From the NCBI GenBank assembly GCA_031553885.1, contig JAVBKV010000016.1:19566-83565 (forward strand): DNA of 64,000 nucleotides. Direction: 5' to 3'. The DNA comes from JAVBKV01 sp031553885 (GTDB taxonomy: Bacteria; Bacteroidota; Bacteroidia; Bacteroidales; Azobacteroidaceae). Positions 35,389-43,186 of this stretch are shown piece after piece. The notes under the pieces are model-generated. The model worked only from the letters and a program-made list of their open reading frames with translations. It made no database searches and was not told the origin of the DNA. Numbering within the stretch: position 1 is the first letter of the stretch; every line of letters begins with the position of its first letter. The position numbers and the translations under genes are program-made.

Positions 35389-35949
35389 ATGGACATGAAA
35401 AACTTCAGCGACCTGTTCTACATACGACGTGTTAAAGCCGGAGACGTTCAAGCTTTTTCCTACATCGTATCACATTATCAGCGTATGATATTGACGACAG
35501 TTCTGAAAATTGTAGATAATCGTGAAGATGCAGAGGACATTACACAGGAAGTTTTTATCAAGGTATTCAAATCCTTAAGTCAGTTTAAAGAGGAATCTGA
35601 ATTTTCCACCTGGCTGTACCGGATAGCATACAACACGACATTATCAGAATTGAGAAGAAAAAAAATAATATTTCATTCATTGGAAGATCATTCCTATCAT
35701 CTGCAGGATGAGGAATTATGCGATGAAATCGACACATTGGGAAAAGAAGAGAAAATGCAATACCTGGATGAAGCAATGAAACGGCTTTCTCCGGATGAAG
35801 CATTTCTGATTACTTTATTTTACCTGAATGATCAGTCCATCGACGAAATAAGCCGGATTACCAGCCTTACTGTCGCGAATGTAAAGGTAAAACTGCATCG
35901 CACAAGAAAAAAACTAGCGATAGAAATGAATAAATTAATGGCACAATGA
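35389..35949 (+). CDS. ECF-type RNA polymerase sigma factor
   Basis: A protein of about 186 residues with sigma region 2 (VSHYQRMILTTVLKIVDNREDAEDITQEVFIKVFKSL, containing the conserved DAEDITQEVF) and region 4 (LSPDEAFLITLFYLNDQSIDEIS and KVKLHRTRKKL, the helix-turn-helix). There is no region 3, as in ECF (SigE-like) factors. ATG 35389 or 35395 may be the start. It overlaps the next gene by 4 nt (ATGA), the usual sigma/anti-sigma coupling. A TGTAAC box 23 nt before the ATG may reflect self-activation. Confidence 0.92.
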   Translation: MDMKNFSDLFYIRRVKAGDVQAFSYIVSHYQRMILTTVLKIVDNREDAEDITQEVFIKVFKSLSQFKEESEFSTWLYRIAYNTTLSELRRKKIIFHSLEDHSYHLQDEELCDEIDTLGKEEKMQYLDEAMKRLSPDEAFLITLFYLNDQSIDEISRITSLTVANVKVKLHRTRKKLAIEMNKLMAQ

Positions 35950-36362
35950 ATACAATAAACAAACAACCAGCCAACGACAGGTTAAGGGATTTGTTCCGTG
36001 AAATTCCTTTGGAAAGCCCTTCGGAAGATTTTACGAAAAAGCTGATATCACGGATAGAAAAAGAAGCTGCCAGAGAAAAGAAGCAAAAAGAATGGCTGTC
36101 AATGGCTTGGATCTTTTCCGGAGTTATCGGTATTCTGGGAATCCCGGCAACCATATTTTATTTCATGGGATTTAATGTTACTTCGGAAATATCACAGGGT
36201 TTCCCGAAATTCCTGCTTCCTTTATTTTCAGCTTTCAAAGGCCTAAGAATTGATTCTTCGGTTGTTATGTTAGGAGGCACGATTTTAGCTCTTCTTATTC
36301 TAGATACTCTACTAAGAAAGATGATTAACAAAAGAAAAGAAAAACCTGTTGAACATGTATAA
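35946..36362 (+). CDS. Probable membrane anti-sigma factor
   Basis: A 138-residue protein with a charged cytoplasmic N-terminal part (about 1-50), two membrane helices (about 52-76, WIFSGVIGILGIPATIFYFMG, and 103-122, SVVMLGGTILALLILDTLL) and a short basic tail. No named domain is recognised, but the size, topology and the 4-nt overlap with the ECF sigma gene are what anti-sigma factors of this phylum show. The N-terminal helix LRDLFREIPLESPSEDFTKKL is typical of sigma-coupled small membrane proteins in Bacteroidota. Confidence 0.7.
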   Translation: MNTINKQPANDRLRDLFREIPLESPSEDFTKKLISRIEKEAAREKKQKEWLSMAWIFSGVIGILGIPATIFYFMGFNVTSEISQGFPKFLLPLFSAFKGLRIDSSVVMLGGTILALLILDTLLRKMINKRKEKPVEHV

Positions 36363-36444
36363 AAATCGCTATTGAGCACAATATAACCAACAACCCGACG
36401 TTACAAATTAACTTATGTAACTATGTAAATAAACTATTTATCTT

Positions 36445-37284
36445 ATGAAAAATTTATTCTTAACGGTATTTTTAATTGCCATTTTATGTTCCGGATGCAG
36501 CTCTGATGATAACAAAAAAAATCTTCTTCCTGAAGATTTTCAAATTACTTTGTATGATAAAAACAAAGAAGCGATCGCCTATATCGATTACCGTGACGAC
36601 GCAACTATCTATACGTTTGAAGGAGAGCCTGTCGCTTACATTGAGTCGGAAGAACAGGTCTACGGATTCAATGGCAAATTTTTAGGGTGGTATTATGATG
36701 GCGTTTTATACGACAAGACTTACTATGCTGTCGGCGCAAAACATGGAATTGCAAGAGGTGGAATAAATACAGTATCTACACGACCTGAAAAAATAAAAGG
36801 CACCAAACATCTTAGACCTTTTAAACCGGTCACTGGAACTGGTTACGAGCGCCCTGTCCTAAAAGATAGCTGGAGTGAAATATTACTTACGGAATTTTTT
36901 ACAAGAAAAATTATGTTGTGCGATAAAAATAAAGAAGCTATAGCTTATATCGATTACAACGACGATGCAAGTATCTATACATTTGAAGGAGAACCTGTCG
37001 CTTACATTTATAATGAAGAAGAAATTTATAATTTCGATGGTAAATTCTTAGGATGGTATTTCAATGGAATTGTGTACGACAAAAATGCCCTCAGCGCAGT
37101 CGGTGCTAAGTATGGAGTCTCAAAAGGAAACATACATACAGAAGTTATTACACTGCCCGAAAAAACAGAAGGAGTTAAACATACAAGGCCAACTAAATCG
37201 GCCAGAGAGGTCGCCCCTGTTCGTCCTATTCTGGATAATAATTGGAGTACAATAACTCTTATGGAATTTTTCACAAAAAAATAA
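36445..37284 (+). CDS. Lipoprotein with two tandem beta-flower-like repeats
   Basis: A 279-residue protein with a lipoprotein signal ending in LCSGCSS, so it is membrane anchored. The rest is a near-perfect internal duplication with a period of 122 residues: each copy has DKNKEAIAYIDY, DDA(T/S)IYTFEGEPVAYI, (F)DGKFLGWYxxG and a YDK..AVGAK(H/Y)G stretch, followed by a proline-rich linker and an EFFT(R/K)K end. The FLGWYYDG-type strands are those of the four-fold beta-flower domain found in Bacteroidota; function unknown. It lies 82 nt after the anti-sigma gene and may be a target of that sigma factor. Confidence 0.8.
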   Translation: MKNLFLTVFLIAILCSGCSSDDNKKNLLPEDFQITLYDKNKEAIAYIDYRDDATIYTFEGEPVAYIESEEQVYGFNGKFLGWYYDGVLYDKTYYAVGAKHGIARGGINTVSTRPEKIKGTKHLRPFKPVTGTGYERPVLKDSWSEILLTEFFTRKIMLCDKNKEAIAYIDYNDDASIYTFEGEPVAYIYNEEEIYNFDGKFLGWYFNGIVYDKNALSAVGAKYGVSKGNIHTEVITLPEKTEGVKHTRPTKSAREVAPVRPILDNNWSTITLMEFFTKK

Positions 37285-37291
37285 GTTAGAA

Positions 37292-37345
37292 AATGAGGCT
37301 GTATCTCTTATGATTAAATATTCTCAATGTTGATACAGCCTCATT
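37292..37345. terminator. Perfect 14-bp inverted repeat after the duplicated lipoprotein gene
   Basis: AATGAGGCTGTATC (37292-37305) and GATACAGCCTCATT (37332-37345) are exact complements around a 26-nt loop. No T tract follows, so it could end transcription only weakly, or be a remnant of a mobile or repeat element. Confidence 0.5.
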
Positions 37346-37396
37346 CCTTCAAATAAACTTCTGATCTGAATTTCCTCTAATCGATACTCGATCCCG

Positions 37397-37438
37397 AATT
37401 CTTAATTCTTAATTCTTAATTCTTAATTCTTAATTTTA
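37397..37438. repeat. Tandem heptamer AATTCTT, five copies
   Basis: Five exact AATTCTT units (37397-37431) plus a degenerate sixth. The rest of the 267-nt gap holds only the upstream inverted repeat and the promoter at 37482-37511. Confidence 0.85.
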
Positions 37439-37481
37439 GCCAGTTACCTGTATTAAATTTGTATAATTGCCTTCTCTGACA

Positions 37482-37511
37482 TTGTTTTGTGGACAGTTTT
37501 ATGTAATTTTG
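37482..37511 (+). promoter_or_regulatory. Promoter of the NfnAB-type genes
   Basis: TTG at 37482-37484, a 19-nt spacer and TAATTTTG at 37504-37511, a full match to the Bacteroidota consensus. The predicted start is about 34 nt before the ATG at 37552. Confidence 0.75.
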
Positions 37512-37551
37512 CATGCGAAATTAATAAAACGTATTTCTGTTACTCAATTAA

Positions 37552-38343
37552 ATGAATAAAATTGTCAACAAAGAGTTTCTCTCTGAGAATGTAGTCAAAA
37601 TCGAGGTTGAAGCTCCCCTCATTGCCCGGTCCAGAAAAGCCGGACATTTCGTTATTGTCAAAGTAGGAAAATACGGTGAACGGATTCCGTTGACCATTGC
37701 TGCAGCAGACAAAGAACGGGGTACCATCACCCTTGTGATCCAACGCGTAGGTAGTTCTTCACAAAAAGTATGTGCTTTAAACGAGGGAGAAAACATCACC
37801 GATTTGGTTGGTCCATTGGGACAGGCAACTCATATCGAAAACTTCGGGACTGTAGTCTGCGCCTGCGGAGGAGTTGGTACTGCCCCTATGCTGCCCATTG
37901 CAGAAGCGATGAAAAAAGCAGGAAATAAAGTCATTGTTGTCCAGGCAGCCCGAACCAAAGAACTCATCATTCTGGAAAAAGAAATGCAGGCTTTTGCCGA
38001 TGAAGTAGTCATCATGACAGACGACGGATCTTACGGTAAAAAAGGCTTGGTAACAAATGGTGTGGAAGAAGTGATCCAACGGGAAAAAGTGGATCTGTGT
38101 GTAACCATCGGACCGGCAATTATGATGAAGTTTGTCTCTTTATTGACAAAAAAGTACGATGTTCCGACCGTAGCGTCCCTGAATACCATTATGGTAGACG
38201 GAACCGGCATGTGTGGAGCCTGCCGCGTCACAGTAGGAGGAAAAACGAAATTCGTATGCGTGGACGGACCGGAATTCGATGCTCATCAGGTGGATTTCGA
38301 TGAAATGATGATGAGACTCAACGCCTACAAGGGAATGGAATAA
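37552..38343 (+). CDS. NfnA/SudB-type NAD-binding flavoprotein subunit
   Basis: A 263-residue cytoplasmic subunit of the ferredoxin-dependent NADH:NADP+ oxidoreductase (Nfn/sulfide dehydrogenase) family. It has an FAD-binding barrel (RIPLTIAAADKERGTITLVIQ), the nucleotide-binding GGVGTAPMLPIAEA, and a C-terminal [2Fe-2S] site, MCGACRVTVGGKTKFVCVDG. The partner large subunit is the next gene. Together they may shuttle electrons among NADH, NADPH and ferredoxin; older annotations call the pair glutamate synthase small-subunit-like, or a dihydroorotate-dehydrogenase electron-transfer subunit. Confidence 0.85.
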   Translation: MNKIVNKEFLSENVVKIEVEAPLIARSRKAGHFVIVKVGKYGERIPLTIAAADKERGTITLVIQRVGSSSQKVCALNEGENITDLVGPLGQATHIENFGTVVCACGGVGTAPMLPIAEAMKKAGNKVIVVQAARTKELIILEKEMQAFADEVVIMTDDGSYGKKGLVTNGVEEVIQREKVDLCVTIGPAIMMKFVSLLTKKYDVPTVASLNTIMVDGTGMCGACRVTVGGKTKFVCVDGPEFDAHQVDFDEMMMRLNAYKGME

Positions 38344-38366
38344 AATAAAAATTATACTTACCCCAT

Positions 38367-38413
38367 GTCCGCAGAGCGGACAAATATCAATAACCACGGG
38401 TGTAAACCCTTGG
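38367..38413. repeat. Two adjacent palindromes (REP-like) between the nfn genes
   Basis: GTCCGCAGAGCGGAC (38367-38381) is a perfect 6-bp hairpin with a 3-nt loop. Thirteen nt later, 38394-38413 forms GGGT/ACCC capped by CCA/TGG. Two close GC-rich hairpins in otherwise AT-rich DNA resemble REP elements. An ATG at 38365 would put them inside a 20-residue extension of the next protein. Confidence 0.55.
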
Positions 38414-38424
38414 AAAACAAAAAG

Positions 38425-39909
38425 ATGAAAGATATAGAAAAGACAGAGTACTTGAAAGCTCAACGCAACGAACCGTGGAGGGAAGAATTGCGCAAAAGCA
38501 TGAAAAATAAAGAACGTACGGATATTCCCCGTGTTCACATGCCTGAACTGGACCCGGAATACCGTAGTCACAATTACGAAGAAGTCAACCTGGGTTTAAC
38601 CCGAGAACAGGCCATGAAAGAAGCGCTGCGTTGCCTGGATTGCCCAACGCCATCCTGTATGTCGGGTTGTCCGGTCGAAATTAACATTCCTAAGTTTATT
38701 AAGAATATAGAACGGGGAGAATTTCTGGAAGCTGCCAAGGCATTGAAAGAGACCTCTGCCCTACCCGCTGTTTGTGGCCGTGTTTGTCCCCAGGAAAAAC
38801 AGTGCGAAAGTCAGTGTATCCATTTGAAAATGGGAAAAGAAGCAGTTGCTATCGGCCATCTGGAGCGTTTTGCTTCGGATTATGAAAGAGAAAGCGGATG
38901 TATTTCTGTTCCGGAAACAGCACCGGCAAACAATATCCGGATTGCAGCTGTGGGTTCAGGTCCGGCAGGACTTTCATTTGCCGGAGATATGGCTAAACTG
39001 GGCTATGATGTGACCGTTTTTGAAGCACTCCATGAAATCGGAGGTGTTTTGAAATACGGAATTCCCGAATTCCGCCTGCCGAATGAAATCGTCGATGTAG
39101 AAATCGATATACTGCAAAAAATGGGGGTGAAATTCATAACCAACTGCATTGTAGGAAAAACAATCAGTTATGAAAACCTCCATGAGCAAGGATTTCAGGG
39201 AATTTTTATTGCCAGCGGAGCCGGATTACCGAATTTCATGAATATTCCAGGAGAAAACCTGGTCGGTGTATTGTCTTCAAATGAATACCTGACACGGGTA
39301 AACTTAATGGCTGCAGGTAAACCGGAATCGGATACTCCGGTCTTTCACGGTAAAAAAGTAGCCATTATCGGAGGAGGAAATACAGCTATGGACTCGGTAC
39401 GTACGGCCCGTCGTTTGGGCGCCGAAAAAGCCATGATTGTATACCGTCGTTCGGAAGAGGAAATGCCTGCCCGGTTGGAGGAAGTGAAACACGCAAAAGA
39501 AGAGGGAATCGTTTTTATGACCCTGCACAACCCCATTCAATACATTGGCGACGAAAAAGGCCGTGTCAGACAAATGGTTTTACAAAAAATGGAACTCGGT
39601 GAGCCGGATGCTTCCGGAAGAAGAAAACCGGTTCCGATGGAAGGGATAACCGAAACAGTCGACGTAGACATGGTGATTGTGAGTGTGGGAGTATCTCCTA
39701 ATCCGCTTATTCCAAGCGCCTTTCAAGGATTAAACATCAGCAAATGGGGAACCATTATTGTTGATCAGGAAACCATGCAGTCCGACCTATCGGATGTATA
39801 TGCCGGTGGCGACATCGTACGGGGAGGCGCTACGGTAATTTTAGCTATGGGCGATGGACGGAAGGCTGCTGCATCCATGCATGCAAAACTCCAACAAAGT
39901 ACCATATAA
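38425..39909 (+). CDS. NfnB/SudA-type flavoprotein, GltD-like
   Basis: A protein of about 494 residues. The N-terminal region carries two [4Fe-4S] cysteine clusters (CLDCPTPSCMSGCPV and CGRVCPQEKQCESQC), followed by FAD- and NAD(P)-binding folds (GSGPAGLSFAGDMA; IIGGGNTAMDSVRTARR) and the final AGGDIVRGGATVI. It is the large subunit of the Nfn/SudAB family and also resembles glutamate synthase small subunit, but no gltB is present. The start at 38425 is preferred to 38365 because family members begin shortly before the KAQRNEPWREEL helix and because the extra region is two palindromes. Confidence 0.85.
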   Translation: MKDIEKTEYLKAQRNEPWREELRKSMKNKERTDIPRVHMPELDPEYRSHNYEEVNLGLTREQAMKEALRCLDCPTPSCMSGCPVEINIPKFIKNIERGEFLEAAKALKETSALPAVCGRVCPQEKQCESQCIHLKMGKEAVAIGHLERFASDYERESGCISVPETAPANNIRIAAVGSGPAGLSFAGDMAKLGYDVTVFEALHEIGGVLKYGIPEFRLPNEIVDVEIDILQKMGVKFITNCIVGKTISYENLHEQGFQGIFIASGAGLPNFMNIPGENLVGVLSSNEYLTRVNLMAAGKPESDTPVFHGKKVAIIGGGNTAMDSVRTARRLGAEKAMIVYRRSEEEMPARLEEVKHAKEEGIVFMTLHNPIQYIGDEKGRVRQMVLQKMELGEPDASGRRKPVPMEGITETVDVDMVIVSVGVSPNPLIPSAFQGLNISKWGTIIVDQETMQSDLSDVYAGGDIVRGGATVILAMGDGRKAAASMHAKLQQSTI

Positions 39910-39931
39910 CCGGCTTAATAAATAACGTAGT

Positions 39932-41980
39932 ATGAAAAAGACAATTTTAGCCATGACTACAGCAGCATTATGCTTTTCATGTACGGGTGAAAAAAAAGAA
40001 AAGGAACCCGTAACCAATGCGTTTAATTATAAAGTAGAAAAATTTGCCGATCTCGAAATTCTGCGCTATGAAGTCAAAGGTTTCGATCAGTTGAGTTTAC
40101 AGGAAAAAAAATTAATTTATTACCTGTCGCAGGCTGCATTGGAAGGCCGTGATATACTATTTGATCAGAATAACCGATACAATTTGGCTATACGCAGAAC
40201 GTTAGAAGCGATATACTCGAACTGGAACGGAAATAAGGATATTGAAGATTACAAACAATTCGAAGTATACCTGAAACGGGTCTGGTTTTCCAACGGAATT
40301 CATCACCATTACGGAGAAGAAAAATTCCTGCCTGGTTTCAGCAGGGAATTTTTTGCCGAAGCTGTACGTTCTCTCGATCCAGCCCTGGTGCCGGTAAAAG
40401 AAGGACAAACGGTAGATGCTTTTATTGCCGAACTGACCCCGGTAATGTTTGATCCTTCCGTATTTGCGAAGAAAGTCAACCAGGCTTCCGATGTCGATGT
40501 GATTCTTACTTCGGCCAATAACTATTACGGAGAAGGCGTTACACAAAAGGAAGTGGAAGATTTTTATGCCCGGATGAAAAATCCGAACGACTCCACTCCT
40601 GTTTCCTATGGTCTGAATAGCCGATTGGTCAAGGAAAACGGACAACTGACAGAAAAGGTATGGAAAATCGGGGGATTATACACCCAATCCATTGAGAAAA
40701 TTGTTTACTGGTTGAACCAGGCCAAAGACGTAGCTGAAAATCCGGAGCAAAAACAGGTAATCGAAACCCTGATCGCCTACTATCAAACAGGTGATCTGAA
40801 AAAATTCGATGAGTACGCGATTGACTGGTTAAAAGACAAACATTCCCGAATTGATTTTGTTAATGGATTTACGGAAAGCTACGGAGATCCCCTGGGCATG
40901 AAAGCCAGTTGGGAATCTCTTGTCAATTTCAAGGACCTGGAAGCAACCAAACGCTCGGAAGTGATCGGACATGAAGCTCAATGGTTTGAAGACCATTCTC
41001 CGGTAGATAAACAATTCAAAAAAGAAAAAGTAAAGGGAGTCAGCGCCAAAGTTATCACAGCTGCTATACTGGGAGGAGACTGTTATCCTGCCACTCCTAT
41101 CGGTATCAATTTACCCAACTCCAATTGGATACGAAAAGATTACGGTTCCAAATCCGTGACAATCACAAACATTACGGAAGCTTACGACAAAGCTTCTCAG
41201 GGCAGCGGATTCAATGAAGAATTCGTATGGAGCGATACCGAACGCCAATGGCTCAGTGATTTCGGTGCGGTAGCGGACAACCTGCATACCGATCTTCATG
41301 AATGTTTGGGACACGGATCCGGACAACTCCTGCCGGGTGTAGATCCGGATGCTTTAAAAATCTATGGCTCAACAATCGAAGAAGCGCGTGCGGATCTGTT
41401 CGGACTTTATTATATTCCCGATGCTAAAATGATAGAAATGGGTCTGCTGGACAACAAAGATGCCTACAAAGCGGAATATTACAAATACATGATGAACGGT
41501 TTGATGACCCAATTGGTGCGTATAGAACCCGGTAAAGACATTGAAGAATCGCACATGCGTAACCGGGCTTTGATCGCTCATTGGGTACTGGAAAAAGGAA
41601 ATCCGGAAAAAGTAGTTGAGCTGGTTAAAAAAGAAGGAAAAACATATGTTGTAATCAATGATTACGAAAAAATGCGTACCCTTATCGGCCAGTTGTTGGC
41701 TGAAGTTCAACGGATCAAATCTGAAGGAAACTACGATGCTGCCCGGCAATTGGTAGAAAAATATGCCGTTAAAATAGATCCTGCATTACATACCGAGGTA
41801 TTGGAACGCTATCAAAAATTAAACCTGGCCCCCTATCGCGGATTTGTTAATCCGGTCTATGAAGTAATCCAATCCGCCGAGGGAAATATCACAGATATTA
41901 AAGTCAGTTATACGGAAGGCTATGCAGAGCAAATGATGCGCTACTCCAGGGAACACTCCTTCCTGCCAACCTATAATTAA
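39932..41980 (+). CDS. Dipeptidyl peptidase III (family M49), lipoprotein
   Basis: A 682-residue zinc exopeptidase with a lipoprotein signal (ILAMTTAALCFSCTG), so it is anchored in the cell envelope. The M49 zinc motif HECLGH is at residues 456-461 and the second ligand motif EEARAD is at 483-488, matching the HELLGH/EECRAE pair of the family. It removes dipeptides from the N-terminus of peptides. It follows the Nfn genes by 22 nt and precedes the AlkD-like gene by 2 nt, so the four are probably one transcript, with no obvious functional link. Confidence 0.92.
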   Translation: MKKTILAMTTAALCFSCTGEKKEKEPVTNAFNYKVEKFADLEILRYEVKGFDQLSLQEKKLIYYLSQAALEGRDILFDQNNRYNLAIRRTLEAIYSNWNGNKDIEDYKQFEVYLKRVWFSNGIHHHYGEEKFLPGFSREFFAEAVRSLDPALVPVKEGQTVDAFIAELTPVMFDPSVFAKKVNQASDVDVILTSANNYYGEGVTQKEVEDFYARMKNPNDSTPVSYGLNSRLVKENGQLTEKVWKIGGLYTQSIEKIVYWLNQAKDVAENPEQKQVIETLIAYYQTGDLKKFDEYAIDWLKDKHSRIDFVNGFTESYGDPLGMKASWESLVNFKDLEATKRSEVIGHEAQWFEDHSPVDKQFKKEKVKGVSAKVITAAILGGDCYPATPIGINLPNSNWIRKDYGSKSVTITNITEAYDKASQGSGFNEEFVWSDTERQWLSDFGAVADNLHTDLHECLGHGSGQLLPGVDPDALKIYGSTIEEARADLFGLYYIPDAKMIEMGLLDNKDAYKAEYYKYMMNGLMTQLVRIEPGKDIEESHMRNRALIAHWVLEKGNPEKVVELVKKEGKTYVVINDYEKMRTLIGQLLAEVQRIKSEGNYDAARQLVEKYAVKIDPALHTEVLERYQKLNLAPYRGFVNPVYEVIQSAEGNITDIKVSYTEGYAEQMMRYSREHSFLPTYN

Positions 41981-41982
41981 AC

Positions 41983-42636
41983 ATGAACCTCATTCAACAA
42001 ATACGTAAAAAGCTATATCTTGCCATGGACGGAGTCAATTCCTCCGCCATGCGCAAGAAAGGCGTAAATTATAAGGTAAACTTTGGCGTTCCGCTTGTCA
42101 CCTTGCGTAAAATCAGCAAAGAATACGCTCCGGACCCAAAACTCGCCGATGCTTTATGGAAAGAAGATACCCGGGAATTGAAAATTCTGGCATCCTTGAT
42201 CCAGGAACCTTCAACATTTACACAAGCCGATGCCTGGGTTGAAGATATCTCGAACTTAGAGCTTGCCGAACAAACCAGTATGAATTTGTTTTGCCGGATC
42301 CCGAATGCAGGAGAATACGCCGCCTGTTGGATCCAATCCGACCGGTTTTATACACAAATTACCGGTTTTTTACTTTACGCCCGGTTATTTTCCAACGACT
42401 TTTCCCTGGAAGGAGAAGAACTAAAAAATTATTTTCATATTGTATTCAATGCTTTAGATAATCAATCCTTACTGCTTAAAAATGCAGCACTTACCTCTCT
42501 AAAAAAACTGGGAAGACAATCTGTATTACTCTCAAAAGAAATTCTGGCCCTGTGCCATTCCACCACTACCCTTTCTCAGGAAAATAAAAGAGCTATCGGT
42601 GAAGATTTACAATTTGAATTTGATTATTACGCCTAA
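41983..42636 (+). CDS. DNA alkylation repair (AlkD)-like HEAT-repeat protein
   Basis: A 217-residue all-helical protein resembling the DNA alkylation repair family, with HEAT-like helices (VTLRKISKEYAPDPKLADALW; RELKILASLIQEPSTF; LLLKNAALTSLKKLG). Members of this fold flip no base but recognise alkylated or distorted DNA; some are not enzymes. The catalytic Asp/Trp pair of AlkD cannot be placed with confidence by eye. It starts 2 nt after the peptidase stop, so translation is likely coupled. Confidence 0.6.
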   Translation: MNLIQQIRKKLYLAMDGVNSSAMRKKGVNYKVNFGVPLVTLRKISKEYAPDPKLADALWKEDTRELKILASLIQEPSTFTQADAWVEDISNLELAEQTSMNLFCRIPNAGEYAACWIQSDRFYTQITGFLLYARLFSNDFSLEGEELKNYFHIVFNALDNQSLLLKNAALTSLKKLGRQSVLLSKEILALCHSTTTLSQENKRAIGEDLQFEFDYYA

Positions 42637-42663
42637 ATATTTTTTGATCTTAGCAGAAAATGC

Positions 42664-42671
42664 TAACTTTG
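42664..42671 (+). promoter_or_regulatory. -7 box TAACTTTG of the fur-like gene
   Basis: A perfect TAnnTTTG; TTTG at 42643-42646 is 17 nt upstream, slightly close. It lies inside the longest possible reading frame, so the start at 42660 cannot be used from this promoter and the ATG at 42696 is right. Confidence 0.65.
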
Positions 42672-42695
42672 CTCACTGGTGCAATTTTCATCAGA

Positions 42696-43166
42696 ATGGA
42701 TAAAGACAATAAAATCAGGGAAATCGTCAGACAAAAATTCACGGATTATCTTACTGCAAACAAATGTAGGAAAACACCGGAAAGATATACCATTTTAGAT
42801 CTTATCTACACAGAACCCAAGCATTTTGACATGGATTCTCTTTACGAAGCCATGAATGCCCGGAATTTCCGGGTAAGTAGAGCTACCCTGTACAACACCA
42901 TGCAACTTCTACTGGATTGTAAGTTAGTACTGAAACATCAGTTCGGGCGTAACCTCTCCTACTATGAAAGGGCTTATAACAACGACTTTCACCATCATTT
43001 GATCTGCACCAATTGCGGCAATGTTCAGGAATACAAAGATGCCGAATTGAAATCGGCTATACAGGGTAATAAAATCAAGCGTTTTGTACCCTCTCATTAC
43101 AGTTTGTATATTTACGGGACATGTAGTACCTGTGTTAAAAATTTGAAGAAAAAGAAAAAATCATAA
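42696..43166 (+). CDS. fur: Fur-family metal-dependent transcriptional repressor
   Basis: A 156-residue regulator. The N-terminal winged helix contains KTPERYTILDLIYTEPKHF and the recognition helix VSRATLYNTMQLL. The C-terminal dimerisation domain has the metal ligands in HHHLICTNCGNVQEY and a second CxxC (CSTCVK) that would form a structural zinc site. It may be Fur, Zur or PerR; the DFHHHL region fits Fur/PerR. The basic tail KKKKK is unusual. The feoAB gene in this window is a natural target, but no operator was recognised. Followed by purA after 20 nt. Confidence 0.85.
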   Translation: MDKDNKIREIVRQKFTDYLTANKCRKTPERYTILDLIYTEPKHFDMDSLYEAMNARNFRVSRATLYNTMQLLLDCKLVLKHQFGRNLSYYERAYNNDFHHHLICTNCGNVQEYKDAELKSAIQGNKIKRFVPSHYSLYIYGTCSTCVKNLKKKKKS

Positions 43167-43186
43167 TTCATAATACACAATCAAAA

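Noticed and set aside
37397..37438. CRISPR array
   Set aside because: The units are 7 nt, directly tandem and without spacers.
42660..42695. Upstream start for the Fur-family gene
   Set aside because: The -7 box at 42664-42671 lies inside it; the conserved protein starts at 42696.
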